In this document: positions 46,430-55,459 of the stretch, piece by piece
Layout of the letters: every line of letters begins with the position of its first letter
Numbering within the stretch: the first letter of the stretch is position 1
Assembly (NCBI GenBank): GCA_963733105.1
Contig: CAVTCB010000005.1
Location: forward strand, 62,001-126,000
Reading direction: 5' to 3'
DNA: 64,000 nt
Source: JAFAYN01 sp963733105
GTDB taxonomy: Bacteria; Gemmatimonadota; Gemmatimonadetes; Longimicrobiales; Longimicrobiaceae
Translations under genes and position numbers: made by a program
The notes under the pieces: generated by a model
What the model was told of the DNA's origin: nothing
The model's input: only the letters and a program-made list of their open reading frames with translations
The model's database searches: none

Positions 46430-47503
46430 CTATGCGTGCCGGAGGACGGGCAGCGGCTCGGGACGCGCGACGCGGGTCGCGACGTCGACCGCCCGGCCGT
46501 CGGCGGCAGCCTGGAGGACGCTGCGCGCGACGTCGACGACATGGGCTCCGAGAACCCCTGACGCGCGCGGCCCGCGGCCCTCTCCGACCGCCTCCGCCAG
46601 GTCCTGCAGACCGAGGCCGCGCGCCTCGCGGGCGCCGCGGGAGGTGTAGGGCAGCTCTTCCCAGTCGCCGCGGTTGCTCCGGAGCCGCAGCGGCCCCTCG
46701 AAGGCGTTCGGATCGGGCAGGGAGAGGATCCCCTCGCGTCCGTGGATCTCGAGGTCGCAGACGTAGCGGTCGGTCACCTCGAAGCTCGCGACCAGGTTCG
46801 CCGTCGCGCCGCTCTCGAGCCGGAGGACGGTCGACACGTGCGTCGGCGTCGTCGGCGTGAAACGTCCACCGGCGCGCGGCCCGACGGCGATCGACCGCTC
46901 GGACGTCAGCGTCGAGGCGAAGCCGGTGACAGCGGCGACCGGCCCCAGCAGCGCGACGATCGCGGTCAGGTAGTAGGGGCCCATGTCCAGGAGCGGCCCG
47001 GCTCCGTCCTGGAAGAACTGCTCCGGGCTCGGATGCCACGCATCGGCGCCTCCGACGAGCATCGCGGCGCTGACGGCCACCGGCTCGCCGATCACGCCGT
47101 CGTCGATCGCGGAACGCGCAGCCTGGTACGCGCCGCCGAGGAAGATGTCCGGCGCGCAGCCGAGCAGAAGCCCGCGTCGCTCCGCCTCGTCGACGAGCTC
47201 GACGGCGTCGGCGGTCTGCGTCGCGAGCGGCTTCTCCGTATAGACGTGCTTCCCGGCCGCGAGCGCCGCGCGCGTCACGTCCACGTGTGCCGCCGGCGGC
47301 GTCAGGTTCAGCACGATCTCGATCGCAGGCTCGGCGATCAGCTCGTCGACCGCGAGCGCCTCGAGCCCGTGGTCGGCTGCGAGCGCCTCCGCGAACGCGG
47401 CGTCGATGTCCGCGCAGGCGACGAGCTCGATCGCGTCGAAGGCGGCCGCCTTCTCCGCATAGTGCTTGCTGATCACGCCACAGCCGACGATCCCGACCTT
47501 CAT
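46430..47503 (-). CDS. Gfo/Idh/MocA-family oxidoreductase
   Basis: A 357-residue NAD(P)-dependent sugar-type dehydrogenase. Rossmann motif VGIVGCGVISKHYAEKA at the N-terminus, EKPLATQTADA (the conserved EKP Lys) near residue 95, and GADAWHPSPEQFFQDGAGPLLDMGPYYL (active-site DxGPYY). Start overlaps the isomerase stop (ATGA). It is the last gene of the beta-glucoside island and probably oxidises a sugar derived from it, as in 3-keto-glycoside or inositol-like routes. Confidence 0.88.
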   Translation of the reverse strand: MKVGIVGCGVISKHYAEKAAAFDAIELVACADIDAAFAEALAADHGLEALAVDELIAEPAIEIVLNLTPPAAHVDVTRAALAAGKHVYTEKPLATQTADAVELVDEAERRGLLLGCAPDIFLGGAYQAARSAIDDGVIGEPVAVSAAMLVGGADAWHPSPEQFFQDGAGPLLDMGPYYLTAIVALLGPVAAVTGFASTLTSERSIAVGPRAGGRFTPTTPTHVSTVLRLESGATANLVASFEVTDRYVCDLEIHGREGILSLPDPNAFEGPLRLRSNRGDWEELPYTSRGAREARGLGLQDLAEAVGEGRGPRASGVLGAHVVDVARSVLQAAADGRAVDVATRVARPEPLPVLRHA

Positions 47504-48234
47504 GCCGCGACCCGCACCGCCGCCAGCGAGCGCGCAACGGCCTCGAGCGCGGACCCCTCCGCCTCGTCCTGCTCGACCAGCAGCCACTCGACGCCGGCCT
47601 CGATCGCCGCCGGAATGATCCGCTCGTAGTCGATCTCACCCTCGCCGACAGGGCGGAACTCGTGTCCGTCGCGGCTCGCGAAATCCTTGACGTGCACGAG
47701 AGGGCACCGGCCGCGGGCGCGATCGAGGAGGGCAACAGGATCGACGCCCGCGTACCAGGCCCAGCCGAGGTCGAGCTCGAGGAACAGCTCGTCCCGTGCC
47801 AGCAGCTCGTCCAGGAAGCTGCCGCCGCCGTCCAGCGGTCTGACCTCGCCGTCGTGGTTGTGGAAGCCGAACGCGAGCCCGAGCTCGGCGGCGCGACGCG
47901 CGACGACGGACAGCCGCTCGGCCATCTGCCTCGCTGCGTCGGTCGAGGCGGGCGCCTCGATCCAGGCCAGCACGAGCCGGTCGATTCCGAGCACCGCGCA
48001 CTCCGCGGCGAGCTCGGGGAGCTCCGTCTCGACCGCGTCGAGCCCGGCGTGACGGCCGCAGGCGACGAGGCCGAGCTCGTCCAGCCAGCTCCGCACGACC
48101 GTTGGGTCGTGGCCGTGCAGGTCGAAGAGCTCGACGCCTTCGTAGCCGAGCGAGGCAACGGCGCGCAACGTGCCTTCGAAGTCGCGGGCGCAGTCCTCGC
48201 GCAGCGTGTAGAGCATCAGGCCGACGCGGGCCAC
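47500..48234 (-). CDS. Sugar phosphate isomerase/epimerase-type TIM-barrel protein
   Basis: A 244-residue xylose-isomerase-like TIM barrel. Segments VGLMLYTLREDCARDF, FGFHNHDGEV (metal His), ELDLGWAWYAGVDP (metal Asp), VHVKDFA (His) and the late Glu in LLVEQDEAEG fit the family. The GTG at 48234 has GGAGGT upstream; this start overlaps the GH1 gene by 19 nt. Pairing with a Gfo/Idh enzyme is very common in sugar-degradation clusters. Confidence 0.85.
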   Translation of the reverse strand: MARVGLMLYTLREDCARDFEGTLRAVASLGYEGVELFDLHGHDPTVVRSWLDELGLVACGRHAGLDAVETELPELAAECAVLGIDRLVLAWIEAPASTDAARQMAERLSVVARRAAELGLAFGFHNHDGEVRPLDGGGSFLDELLARDELFLELDLGWAWYAGVDPVALLDRARGRCPLVHVKDFASRDGHEFRPVGEGEIDYERIIPAAIEAGVEWLLVEQDEAEGSALEAVARSLAAVRVAA

Positions 48235-49574
48235 GGGACCTCCGCTCCCTTCCGTTGGGCTGCGATGAAGTCGCGATACCAGTAGAAGCTCGCCTTCGGG
48301 ACGCGCTCGAGGGTGGGGTAGTCGACGTAGACGATCCCGAAGCGCTTGGAGTAGCCCTCGGCCCACTCGAAGTTGTCCAGCAGCGACCAGGCGAAGTAGC
48401 CGCGCACGGGCACGCCGTCCTCGATCGCGCGCCCGACGGCGGCGAGGTGGTCGTCGAGGTAGGCCTGCCGCTCGGGGTCGACGACGTCGCCGTCGTGCCC
48501 GCGAACGTCTTCGTACGCGGCGCCGTTCTCGAAGATGTAGATCCCCGGCGGCGCGTAGTCGTCGCGGAGCCGCGTGAGCACGTCGTGGAGGCCGTCCGGA
48601 TAGACCTCCCAGCCCATGGCCGTGACCGACCAGTCGGCGTCGCGGACGAGGATCGGCCGACCGCCGTCGGGGTCCTCGCTGACGAGCTGGCGGAAGTAGT
48701 AGTTCGCGCCGAGGAAGTCGGTCGCCACCGCGATCGCCTCGAGGTCGCCGTCCTGCACGGGCGGCCCTTCGGGGGCGTAGTGCTCGACCATGTCGTCCGG
48801 GTAGCCGCGGCCGTAGAGCGGGTCGAGGTACCAGCGGTTGAACGAGCCGTCCGCCCACCAGGCGGCGGCGCGGTCGCCGTCCGAGTCGGTCGCGGGGTAG
48901 GTGTGGGTGAGCGCGAGGGCGATGCCGACCTCGGACCCCGGCGACTCGCGCCGCAGCACCTCGGTCGCCCAGCCGTGGGAGAGGAGCAGGTGATGCGCAG
49001 CGGAGAGCGCGTCCTGGGTGTTCTCCCGGCCCGGGGCGTGCACTCCGAGCGCATGTCCGAGCCACGCGGCGACCCAGGGCTCGTTGTGCGTGATCCAGGA
49101 CGAGACGCGGTCGCCGAGGCGCGAGGCGACGACCTCGGCGTACTCGACGAACGCCTCGGCCGTGGCCCGCTCCGGCCAGCCGCCCGCGTCCTCGAGCACC
49201 TGGGGAAGGTCCCAGTGGTACAGGGTCGGGAAGGGCTGGATGCCGTTCGCGAGCAGCTCGTCGACGAGCCGGTCGTAGAAGTCGAGCCCGGCCTGATTGA
49301 CGCGCCCGCGGCCCTCGGGGAGGATCCGCGGCCACGCGATCGAGAAGCGGAAGGCGTCGAGGCCGAGCTCGCGCATCAGCGCGACGTCCTCGGGGTAGCG
49401 GTGGTAGAAGTCGCACGCGATCTCGCCGCTGTCGCCGTTCCGCACCTTTCCGGGCGTGGCGCAGAAGCGGTCCCAGATGCTCTCGCTGCGGCCGTCCTCG
49501 TAGGCTGCGCCCTCGATCTGGTAGGACGCGGTCGCCGCGCCCCAGACGAAGTCGGTCGGGAATCGAGTCGCCAT
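48216..49574 (-). CDS. GH1-family beta-glucosidase
   Basis: A 452-residue cytoplasmic beta-glycosidase. N-terminal signature FVWGAATASYQIEGA, acid/base Glu in THNEPW, nucleophile Glu in IFENGAAYED (most members read TENG) and the C-terminal GYFAWSLLDNFEWAEGY. Length is standard and no signal peptide is present. It would cleave imported beta-glucosides such as cellobiose to glucose. It follows the ABC transporter ATPase gene by 8 bp, so it is in the same operon. Confidence 0.95.
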   Translation of the reverse strand: MATRFPTDFVWGAATASYQIEGAAYEDGRSESIWDRFCATPGKVRNGDSGEIACDFYHRYPEDVALMRELGLDAFRFSIAWPRILPEGRGRVNQAGLDFYDRLVDELLANGIQPFPTLYHWDLPQVLEDAGGWPERATAEAFVEYAEVVASRLGDRVSSWITHNEPWVAAWLGHALGVHAPGRENTQDALSAAHHLLLSHGWATEVLRRESPGSEVGIALALTHTYPATDSDGDRAAAWWADGSFNRWYLDPLYGRGYPDDMVEHYAPEGPPVQDGDLEAIAVATDFLGANYYFRQLVSEDPDGGRPILVRDADWSVTAMGWEVYPDGLHDVLTRLRDDYAPPGIYIFENGAAYEDVRGHDGDVVDPERQAYLDDHLAAVGRAIEDGVPVRGYFAWSLLDNFEWAEGYSKRFGIVYVDYPTLERVPKASFYWYRDFIAAQRKGAEVPWPASA

Positions 49575-49582
49575 CGTGATCC

Positions 49583-50461
49583 TCAGCTCGTGGGTTGTCG
49601 GACGAAGTGGCCGGGCCGCACCTCGACGAGCTCGCCGTCGACGGCGGGTCGACGGGCCTTGACGAACGGCTCCAGCTGCAAGCCGCCCTCGGGGTTCGGG
49701 ACTGCGGAGAGCAGGAGGCGCGTGTACGCGTGCTGGGGGTCTTGGAGCACTGCGTCGGTCGGGCCCTGCTCGACGACGCGGCCGGCGTAGAGCACGAGCA
49801 CCTCGTCGGCGACGTAGCGGGCGCTGGCGATGTCGTGCGTGATGTAGAGGAACGCGATCTCGAGGTCGCGCTTCAGCTCGGCCATCAGGTTCAGCAGCCC
49901 GATGCGGATCGAGACGTCGAGCATCGAGATCGGCTCGTCCGCGAGCACGACCGTCGGATTGACGGCGAGCGCCCGCGCGATCGAGACCCGCTGGCGCTGG
50001 CCGCCGGAGAGCTGGTGCGGATACTTCTCCGCGATCTCGTCCGGCGGCACGAGACCGACGGTCCGCAGCAGCTCGCGCACGCGTGCGTCGACCTCGCCGC
50101 GCCGCACGAGCCGGTGGATCCGCAGCGGCCGCTCGATGTGATGCCGCACCTTCTTGACCGGGTTCAGCGACGCGAACGGGTCCTGGAAGATCATCTGCAC
50201 CTCGGAGCGGTACGCGAGCAGCGCTCGGCGGCCACGCACGTTGCTGACGTCCTTGCCGCGGAAGCGGATCGTGCCGTCGGTCGGCGGGTAGAGCTGCGAG
50301 AGGACCCTGGCGATCGTGCTCTTGCCGCTGCCGCTCTCACCGACGAGCGCGGTGATCGTGCCGGGATGGAGCGTGAAGGACACGTCGTCGACGGCCCGCA
50401 GCGGCGGGCGCCGGCCGAACTCCTTCGTCAGCCCCTGCACCTCGAGCGCCGCGGTGCTCAC
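49583..50461 (-). CDS. Dpp/Opp-type ABC transporter ATP-binding protein (second ATPase)
   Basis: A 292-residue ATPase with Walker A VGESGSGKST, signature LSGGQRQR, Walker B VVLADEPISMLD (LADEP rather than LLDEP) and switch His in YITHDI. The C-terminal oligopeptide/dipeptide transporter extension is short. Works as a heterodimer with the ATPase encoded just before it, whose stop overlaps this ATG. Context makes oligosaccharide import more likely than peptide import. Confidence 0.93.
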   Translation of the reverse strand: MSTAALEVQGLTKEFGRRPPLRAVDDVSFTLHPGTITALVGESGSGKSTIARVLSQLYPPTDGTIRFRGKDVSNVRGRRALLAYRSEVQMIFQDPFASLNPVKKVRHHIERPLRIHRLVRRGEVDARVRELLRTVGLVPPDEIAEKYPHQLSGGQRQRVSIARALAVNPTVVLADEPISMLDVSIRIGLLNLMAELKRDLEIAFLYITHDIASARYVADEVLVLYAGRVVEQGPTDAVLQDPQHAYTRLLLSAVPNPEGGLQLEPFVKARRPAVDGELVEVRPGHFVRQPTS

Positions 50462-51456
50462 GCCTGCTCCTCGACGAGATGGCAGGCGACGTAGTGGTCG
50501 GGCGCGACCTCGAGCAGCCGGGGCCGCTCGCTCGTCTGCCGCACGAAGAGCGCCCGGTCGCTGCCGTCGCAGTGCGGGCAGCGTGGGTTGAAGCGGCAGC
50601 CGGGAGGCGGCTGCGCGAGATTCGGGGGCGCGCCGGGAATGCCGGCGATCCGCTCGAGCGGCCCGGTCAGCGGCGGGAACGAGTTCATCAGCCCGACGGT
50701 GTACGGATGCTTCGGATCCTCGAAGAGCGTCGCGGCCGTCGCCGTCTCGACGATCTCGCCCGCGTACATGATCGAGATCCGGTCGCTGAACTCGACCAGC
50801 AGCGAGAGGTCGTGCGTGATGAAGATGACGGCGAAGCCGAGCTCGGCCTTGAGCTGCTCGAGCTCCTGCAGGATCTCGCGCTGGACGACGACGTCGAGCG
50901 CGGTCGTCGGCTCGTCGAGCACGATCAGCTCGGGGCGAAGCGCCAGCGCCATCGCGATCACGACGCGCTGGCGCATCCCGCCCGAGAGCTGGTGCGGGTA
51001 GGCGCTCAGGCGGTTGCGGTCGATCCCGACGAGCTCGAAGAGATCCGCCGCGCGCGCGAGCGCCTCCGACTTCCGCACGCGCTCGTGCGCCTTGAACATG
51101 TCGACGAACTGGTCGCCGACGCGCATGACCGGGTTCAGCACGTCCATCGCGCTCTGGAAGACGAGCGAGACGTGACGCCAGCGGAAGCGGCGGAGCTGCT
51201 CGGTGCTCATGGCGGCGAGGTCCGTGCCCTCGAAGAGGATGCGGCCGGAGCTGAGCTCCGCCGGGGGCTTGAGGATCTGGAGGATCGCGTTCGCGAGCGT
51301 GCTCTTGCCGCAGCCGGACTCGCCGGCGATGCCGAGCGTCTCGCCGGGCGTGAGCGAGAGCGAGACGCCGTCCACGGCCCGGACCCGCCGGTCGCGAAGC
51401 ACGTAGTCGACGGTCACGTCCTCGAGCTCGAGCAGGGTGCCTGTGGCGACGGTCAC
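50458..51456 (-). CDS. Dpp/Opp-type ABC transporter ATP-binding protein (first ATPase)
   Basis: A 332-residue ATPase with IAGESGCGKST, LSGGMRQR, LIVLDEPTTALD and FITHDLSLL. The C-terminal oligo_HPY extension with a Cys cluster (CRFNPRCPHC) is typical of Dpp/Opp ATPases and may hold an Fe-S centre. The GTG at 51456 overlaps the permease stop (GTGA). Powers the importer together with the second ATPase. Confidence 0.93.
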   Translation of the reverse strand: MTVATGTLLELEDVTVDYVLRDRRVRAVDGVSLSLTPGETLGIAGESGCGKSTLANAILQILKPPAELSSGRILFEGTDLAAMSTEQLRRFRWRHVSLVFQSAMDVLNPVMRVGDQFVDMFKAHERVRKSEALARAADLFELVGIDRNRLSAYPHQLSGGMRQRVVIAMALALRPELIVLDEPTTALDVVVQREILQELEQLKAELGFAVIFITHDLSLLVEFSDRISIMYAGEIVETATAATLFEDPKHPYTVGLMNSFPPLTGPLERIAGIPGAPPNLAQPPPGCRFNPRCPHCDGSDRALFVRQTSERPRLLEVAPDHYVACHLVEEQA

Positions 51457-52432
51457 GACCGCCCCCTCCCGAACAGGAGCGAGCCCCAGGCGCGCCGCTG
51501 CGTCTTCTCGGCGCGGAGGCGCGGATTCGAGACCTCGTCGAGGCCGGCCAGGATGAAGACGAGCGCGGCCACGGTGAGCGCCAGCGCGATTCCGGGGAAG
51601 AGGAACGGCCACCACTCGCCCTGGAGCACGACCGAGTTGACCTGGGCCCAGTAGAGCGTCACGCCCCAGCTCGTCTGCTCCATGTTGCCGAGACCGAGGA
51701 ACTCCAGGCCCGCGGCGGTGAGGATCGCGATGTAGAAGACGAGGACGAACGCGGCGGCGATCCTGCTGATCATGTTCGGGATCAGCTCGCTGAAGATGAT
51801 TCGCGAGGTCGACTCGCCGGCGACCTTGGCGGCGAGGACGAAGTCGCGGTTCCGCAGCGAGAGCGCCTGGGCGCGCAGGATGCGCGCCTCGAACGCCCAG
51901 AGGGTGAGGCCGAGGATCAGGATCATCGTCCGGTTGCCGCGGGTCTCCATGTAGGACGACACGACCACGAGCAGCGGGATCGTCGGGATCACGAGGAAGA
52001 CGTTCGTGAAGAAGTTGACGACCTCGTCGGTCCACCCGCCGGCGTAGGCCGCGAGGATCCCGAACAGGGAGAGGGCCGTCGCGAGCACGGCCGCGCTGAA
52101 ACCGAGGATCAGCGAGGAGCGCGCGCCGAGCACGACCTGCGAGAAGACGTCGGTGCCCTGATCGGTCGTCCCGAACAGATGGTTCCGTGAGGGCGCTTGA
52201 CCGGCGTCGAAGAGGGAGAACGCGTTCGGGTCGTGCGTCGCGATCCAGGGAGCGAAGATCGCGACGAGGACGATCGACCCCAGCACGAGCAGGCCGAAGC
52301 ACGACTTCGGATTCGAGAGCAGCAGCACCATCCACTGCGGGACGCCGAAGCGTCGGCGCCCGGGCGTGGGCTCGGTCAGCGGCGCGTCGGCGGGAGGATC
52401 TCCTCGACGGTGAGCGGCTGGATCTGCGACAT
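51453..52432 (-). CDS. Dpp/Opp-type ABC transporter permease (DppC-like, frameshifted near N-terminus)
   Basis: About 325 residues. Membrane core starts LLLSNPKSCFGLLVLGSIVL; the EAA-type loop lies around AAKVAGESTSRIIFSELIPN. The ATG at 52432 (MSQIQPLTVEEILPP) overlaps the DppB-like stop as TGATG, but a shift near 52393 (-1 or +2) separates it from the core, leaving an ATG at 52331 as the only start as written. The upstream start is the natural one. Six membrane helices. Confidence 0.85.
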
Positions 52433-53418
52433 CAGGCCGTCCGCACCCGCGGGTCGAGGATGAAGTTGAAGATGTCCATGATGAAGTTGGCGGCGATCAC
52501 GGTGAAGGCGAGGACGAGGAGAAGCGCCTGTGTGAGCGCGTAGTCGGCGCCGAGCGCCGCCTGCTGCAGCGTCAGGCCGGCGCCGGGGTAGCTGAAGACG
52601 AACTCGATGAAGACGAGCCCGCCGACGGCGGTCGCGAACTGTGCCGCGAAGCCGTTCAGCGGCGGCAGGATTGCGTTCCTGCCCGCGTAGCGCGTCATCA
52701 CGCGGCGGTCGTGCAGGCCCTTCGCGTGGGCCATGGAGACGTAGTCCTCGGCGATCGTGTTGATCATCACCGTGCGCATGTTCAGCACCCAGCCGCCGAC
52801 GAAGACGAGCGTGATCACGATGATCGGCAGCTGCGAGTGGCGGAAGGCGCTCGACAGAAACGGCCAGTTGAAGCCCGGGATCGCATCGCTGGCGTAGGCG
52901 TGCTGGATCGGGAACCACCCCGCCTTGAGGCCGAGGAAGTAGACGGCCACGAGCGCCGTGAAGAACGCCGGGAACGCGCCGAGCGACATCAGCAACGGGA
53001 CGGCGACGTTGTCGACGGTACCGCCGCGACGCCACGCCGCGATCATCCCGATCGTGATCCCGATGAAGAAGGCGAGCACGAAGGCGACGCCGACGAGGAA
53101 GATCGAGTAGGGGAGCGTGCGGCCGATGATCTCGGTGACCGTCGTCGGGTAGTTGGAGGTCGAGAGCCCGAAGTCGAGCCTGACGACGCGCTGCAGGTAG
53201 TTGATGTACTCGCTCCAGAGCGGGCCCTCGTCACCGCCGAGGATGTCGCGGTAGGTCTGGATGATCCCTGGATTCGCCTGGATCTGCGCCGGCGTCAACC
53301 GGGCGAGCAGGCCGCCGACCGGGTCGCCGGGCATCAGCCGCGGGAGCAGGAAGTTCAGCGTCACCGCGACCCAGAGGGCGAAGAGGTAGAAGAAGAAGCG
53401 ACGGACGAACCAGCGCAT
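52432..53418 (-). CDS. Dpp/Opp-type ABC transporter permease (DppB-like)
   Basis: A 328-residue permease, intact. Typical N-terminus FVRRFFFYLFALWVAVTLNFLLPRLMPGDP, EAA loop MAHAKGLHDRRVMTRYAGRN, and the C-terminus FIMDIFNFILDPRVR. Six membrane helices. It lies downstream of the binding-protein gene, separated from it by a strong hairpin (53440-53480) that could lower its expression relative to the binding protein. Confidence 0.94.
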   Translation of the reverse strand: MRWFVRRFFFYLFALWVAVTLNFLLPRLMPGDPVGGLLARLTPAQIQANPGIIQTYRDILGGDEGPLWSEYINYLQRVVRLDFGLSTSNYPTTVTEIIGRTLPYSIFLVGVAFVLAFFIGITIGMIAAWRRGGTVDNVAVPLLMSLGAFPAFFTALVAVYFLGLKAGWFPIQHAYASDAIPGFNWPFLSSAFRHSQLPIIVITLVFVGGWVLNMRTVMINTIAEDYVSMAHAKGLHDRRVMTRYAGRNAILPPLNGFAAQFATAVGGLVFIEFVFSYPGAGLTLQQAALGADYALTQALLLVLAFTVIAANFIMDIFNFILDPRVRTA

Positions 53419-53439
53419 GTGCGGCTCCGACCAAGTATC

Positions 53440-53480
53440 GACCGGCGGGCGGGCTCTGTCGTCGAGCCCGCCCGCCGGTC
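53440..53480 (-). promoter_or_regulatory. Strong intercistronic hairpin between the binding-protein and permease genes
   Basis: A perfect 17-bp stem (GACCGGCGGGCGGGCTC and its complement) around a 7-nt loop TGTCGTC, within the 74-bp gap. No T-run. It probably protects the 3' end of the binding-protein message or partly stops transcription, as known for malE-malF type operons. Confidence 0.75.
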
Positions 53481-53492
53481 ACGTCGGTCAGA

Positions 53493-55241
53493 TCACTGTC
53501 CTGCCTGTCCGCCCGGGCAGATCCGGGTGAACGAGAGCACGTTGTCGGGGAAGGTCGTGAAGATCGGGTCGCCGTAGAAGTTCTTCGGCGACGTGAAGCA
53601 GTGGAAGTACTTGGTGCTGTAGGTCGACCAGCGCGGTCCGATGAAGATCGGCACCATCGGCAGCTGGTCGAGCCAGAGCCTCTGGAGTTGCGTCGCGATC
53701 TTCTTCTGCGCGGACTCGTTGAGGGTGACCTTCCACTTGTTCAGCAGGGAGGTCGCCTGGGCGTTCTGGTAGTGGATCCAGTTGCCGGTCGTCGTGCCGT
53801 CCTGTCCTGGCGGCGTGTACGCGTTCTTCGCCATCATCGAGAAGAAGTAGCCGTACGGCGAGCCCTGAGACGCGTTCTGCCACAGGAGCGTCGGGGTCTT
53901 GGTGCTCGACGCGCTCGGATACCACGCGTTCCAGTCCGGCTCGAGCTTGACGCTCGAGTTGATCCCGATCGCCTTCAGGTTCCTCGTGATGATCTGGAGC
54001 GAGGCGACCCAGTCCGACCAGCCCGAGATCACGTGCGGCGAGATCTCGACCCGCTTGCCCTTCGGGTCGTACAGGTCGCTGCCCTTGTAGGTGAAGCCGT
54101 TGGCCCTCAGCATCGCCTTCGCCGCATTCGGCCTGTACGCGGCCATCGCCTTCGCCTTGGCCCTCAGCGCCGGGTCGGTCACCCACTGCGGGAAGAGGCC
54201 GTTGAGGCCGATCGCGTCGGCGGGCGGCGCGTAGCCGTACTCACCGAGCTTCGAGACCGTGTTCCGGTCGATCGACAGGCTGATCGCCTTGCGCAGGACC
54301 GGCAGGCTGTACGGGTACTTGGTCGTGTCCAGCATCAGGCCGATCGGATATGCAGTCGTCGCGTAGAAGGAGTGGTAGTGCGCCTTGTCGACGCTGGAGT
54401 AGGCCTTCTCGACGTTCGGGACGAAGTTGTGCGTCCAGTCGACCTTGCCGCTCTTGATCAGCAGGAGCGCCGCGTCGTTGGAGGACGCCTGCTGGTACTC
54501 GAGGCAGGGGATCTTCGGCATCCCGGCCTGCCAGTAGTCCGGGTTCTTGTCCAGGACGTAGTTCTGGGTCGTGAAGCGGGTGATCTGGGTGAACGGGCCC
54601 GAGCCGACCGGGTCCGGGTTCAGGAAGGTGGCCGGCTTCGCGACCTTCGACCAGATGTGCTGCGGCAGGACCGCGACGAGATTCAGGTTCGCCGCGATGA
54701 ACTGCGAGTCCGGAGTCTTCAGGTTGATCACGACGCCGAACTCGCCGTTCGCCTTCACCGAGGCGAGGTTCGTACCGGGCCGGTAGAGCCCGATCTGGTC
54801 CATCACCTTGTCCTGCTTGCCGGCCGTGAGGGTGTAGACGACGTCGGCCGAGGTGAGCGGCTGGCCGTCCGACCACTTGACGTTCTGCGCCAGCGAGAGC
54901 GTGAGGGTCTTGTTCCCGTTCGACCACTTCCAGCTCCGCGCCAGCCACGGGTACTGATGGCCGCCGCCTGCGGGCGTCGTGACGATCAGCGGCTCGTAGA
55001 ACGCCCCTCTGACGAACGCGCCGCTCGGCAGGCTGGTGGCGGTAAAGGGATTGAAGTTCTTGACGAATGCCGGATCTCCTGACCCGGTCATGACCAGGCA
55101 CCTGTGCGTCGGGGCGGGTGCCGCCGCGCCGTCTGTCTTGGCCGCAGCTCCCTGGACCGCGATCGCAACGAGGAGGCTGGCTACGCCAAGCACCCCCGCC
55201 GTCCGAACACCGAAGCGTACGGAGCGAACTCGACTCTTCAT
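53493..55241 (-). CDS. Family 5 extracellular solute-binding protein
   Basis: A 582-residue exported binding protein. The signal peptide (AGVLGVASLLVAIAVQGAAA) has no lipobox Cys near its end. Family 5 motifs: WKWSNGNKTLTLSLAQNVKWSDG, VGSGPFTQI and LRKAISLSIDRN. Family 5 proteins bind peptides, nickel or oligosaccharides; the linked GH1 and LacI genes favour cellobiose-like sugars. ATG at 55241 with GAGAGG upstream. First gene of the 9-kb minus-strand operon, divergent from lacI-family gene. Confidence 0.92.
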   Translation of the reverse strand: MKSRVRSVRFGVRTAGVLGVASLLVAIAVQGAAAKTDGAAAPAPTHRCLVMTGSGDPAFVKNFNPFTATSLPSGAFVRGAFYEPLIVTTPAGGGHQYPWLARSWKWSNGNKTLTLSLAQNVKWSDGQPLTSADVVYTLTAGKQDKVMDQIGLYRPGTNLASVKANGEFGVVINLKTPDSQFIAANLNLVAVLPQHIWSKVAKPATFLNPDPVGSGPFTQITRFTTQNYVLDKNPDYWQAGMPKIPCLEYQQASSNDAALLLIKSGKVDWTHNFVPNVEKAYSSVDKAHYHSFYATTAYPIGLMLDTTKYPYSLPVLRKAISLSIDRNTVSKLGEYGYAPPADAIGLNGLFPQWVTDPALRAKAKAMAAYRPNAAKAMLRANGFTYKGSDLYDPKGKRVEISPHVISGWSDWVASLQIITRNLKAIGINSSVKLEPDWNAWYPSASSTKTPTLLWQNASQGSPYGYFFSMMAKNAYTPPGQDGTTTGNWIHYQNAQATSLLNKWKVTLNESAQKKIATQLQRLWLDQLPMVPIFIGPRWSTYSTKYFHCFTSPKNFYGDPIFTTFPDNVLSFTRICPGGQAGQ

Positions 55242-55331
55242 ACCTCTCCCCTCTCTGATCTCCATGTCTCTTGCACGGAGGGTCATCGTAGACCGACAGG
55301 ACTCCGCCGATGGCGGCGAAACTCGAGGCTG

Positions 55332-55440
55332 TTCCGGAAACGGTTAACAGATTATTTCCAGGAAGTCAAGTCCTGTTCAAGCCATATCGACCGGTGGCAC
55401 GTGGTGCTGCGAGCGCAATCTCTGTAGACGTTTCCGGGAA
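55332..55440. promoter_or_regulatory. Divergent promoter region with two LacI-like half sites
   Basis: Two inverted copies of CGTTTCCGG lie about 86 bp apart: TTCCGGAAACGG at 55332-55343 and CGTTTCCGGGAA at 55429-55440. CGTTTCC resembles LacI-family half sites. One is near the binding-protein promoter, one near the regulator start. An AT-rich TTAACAGATTATTT lies between and may hold a -10. Confidence 0.5.
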
Positions 55441-55459
55441 TGACTGATTCAATGTTCCG

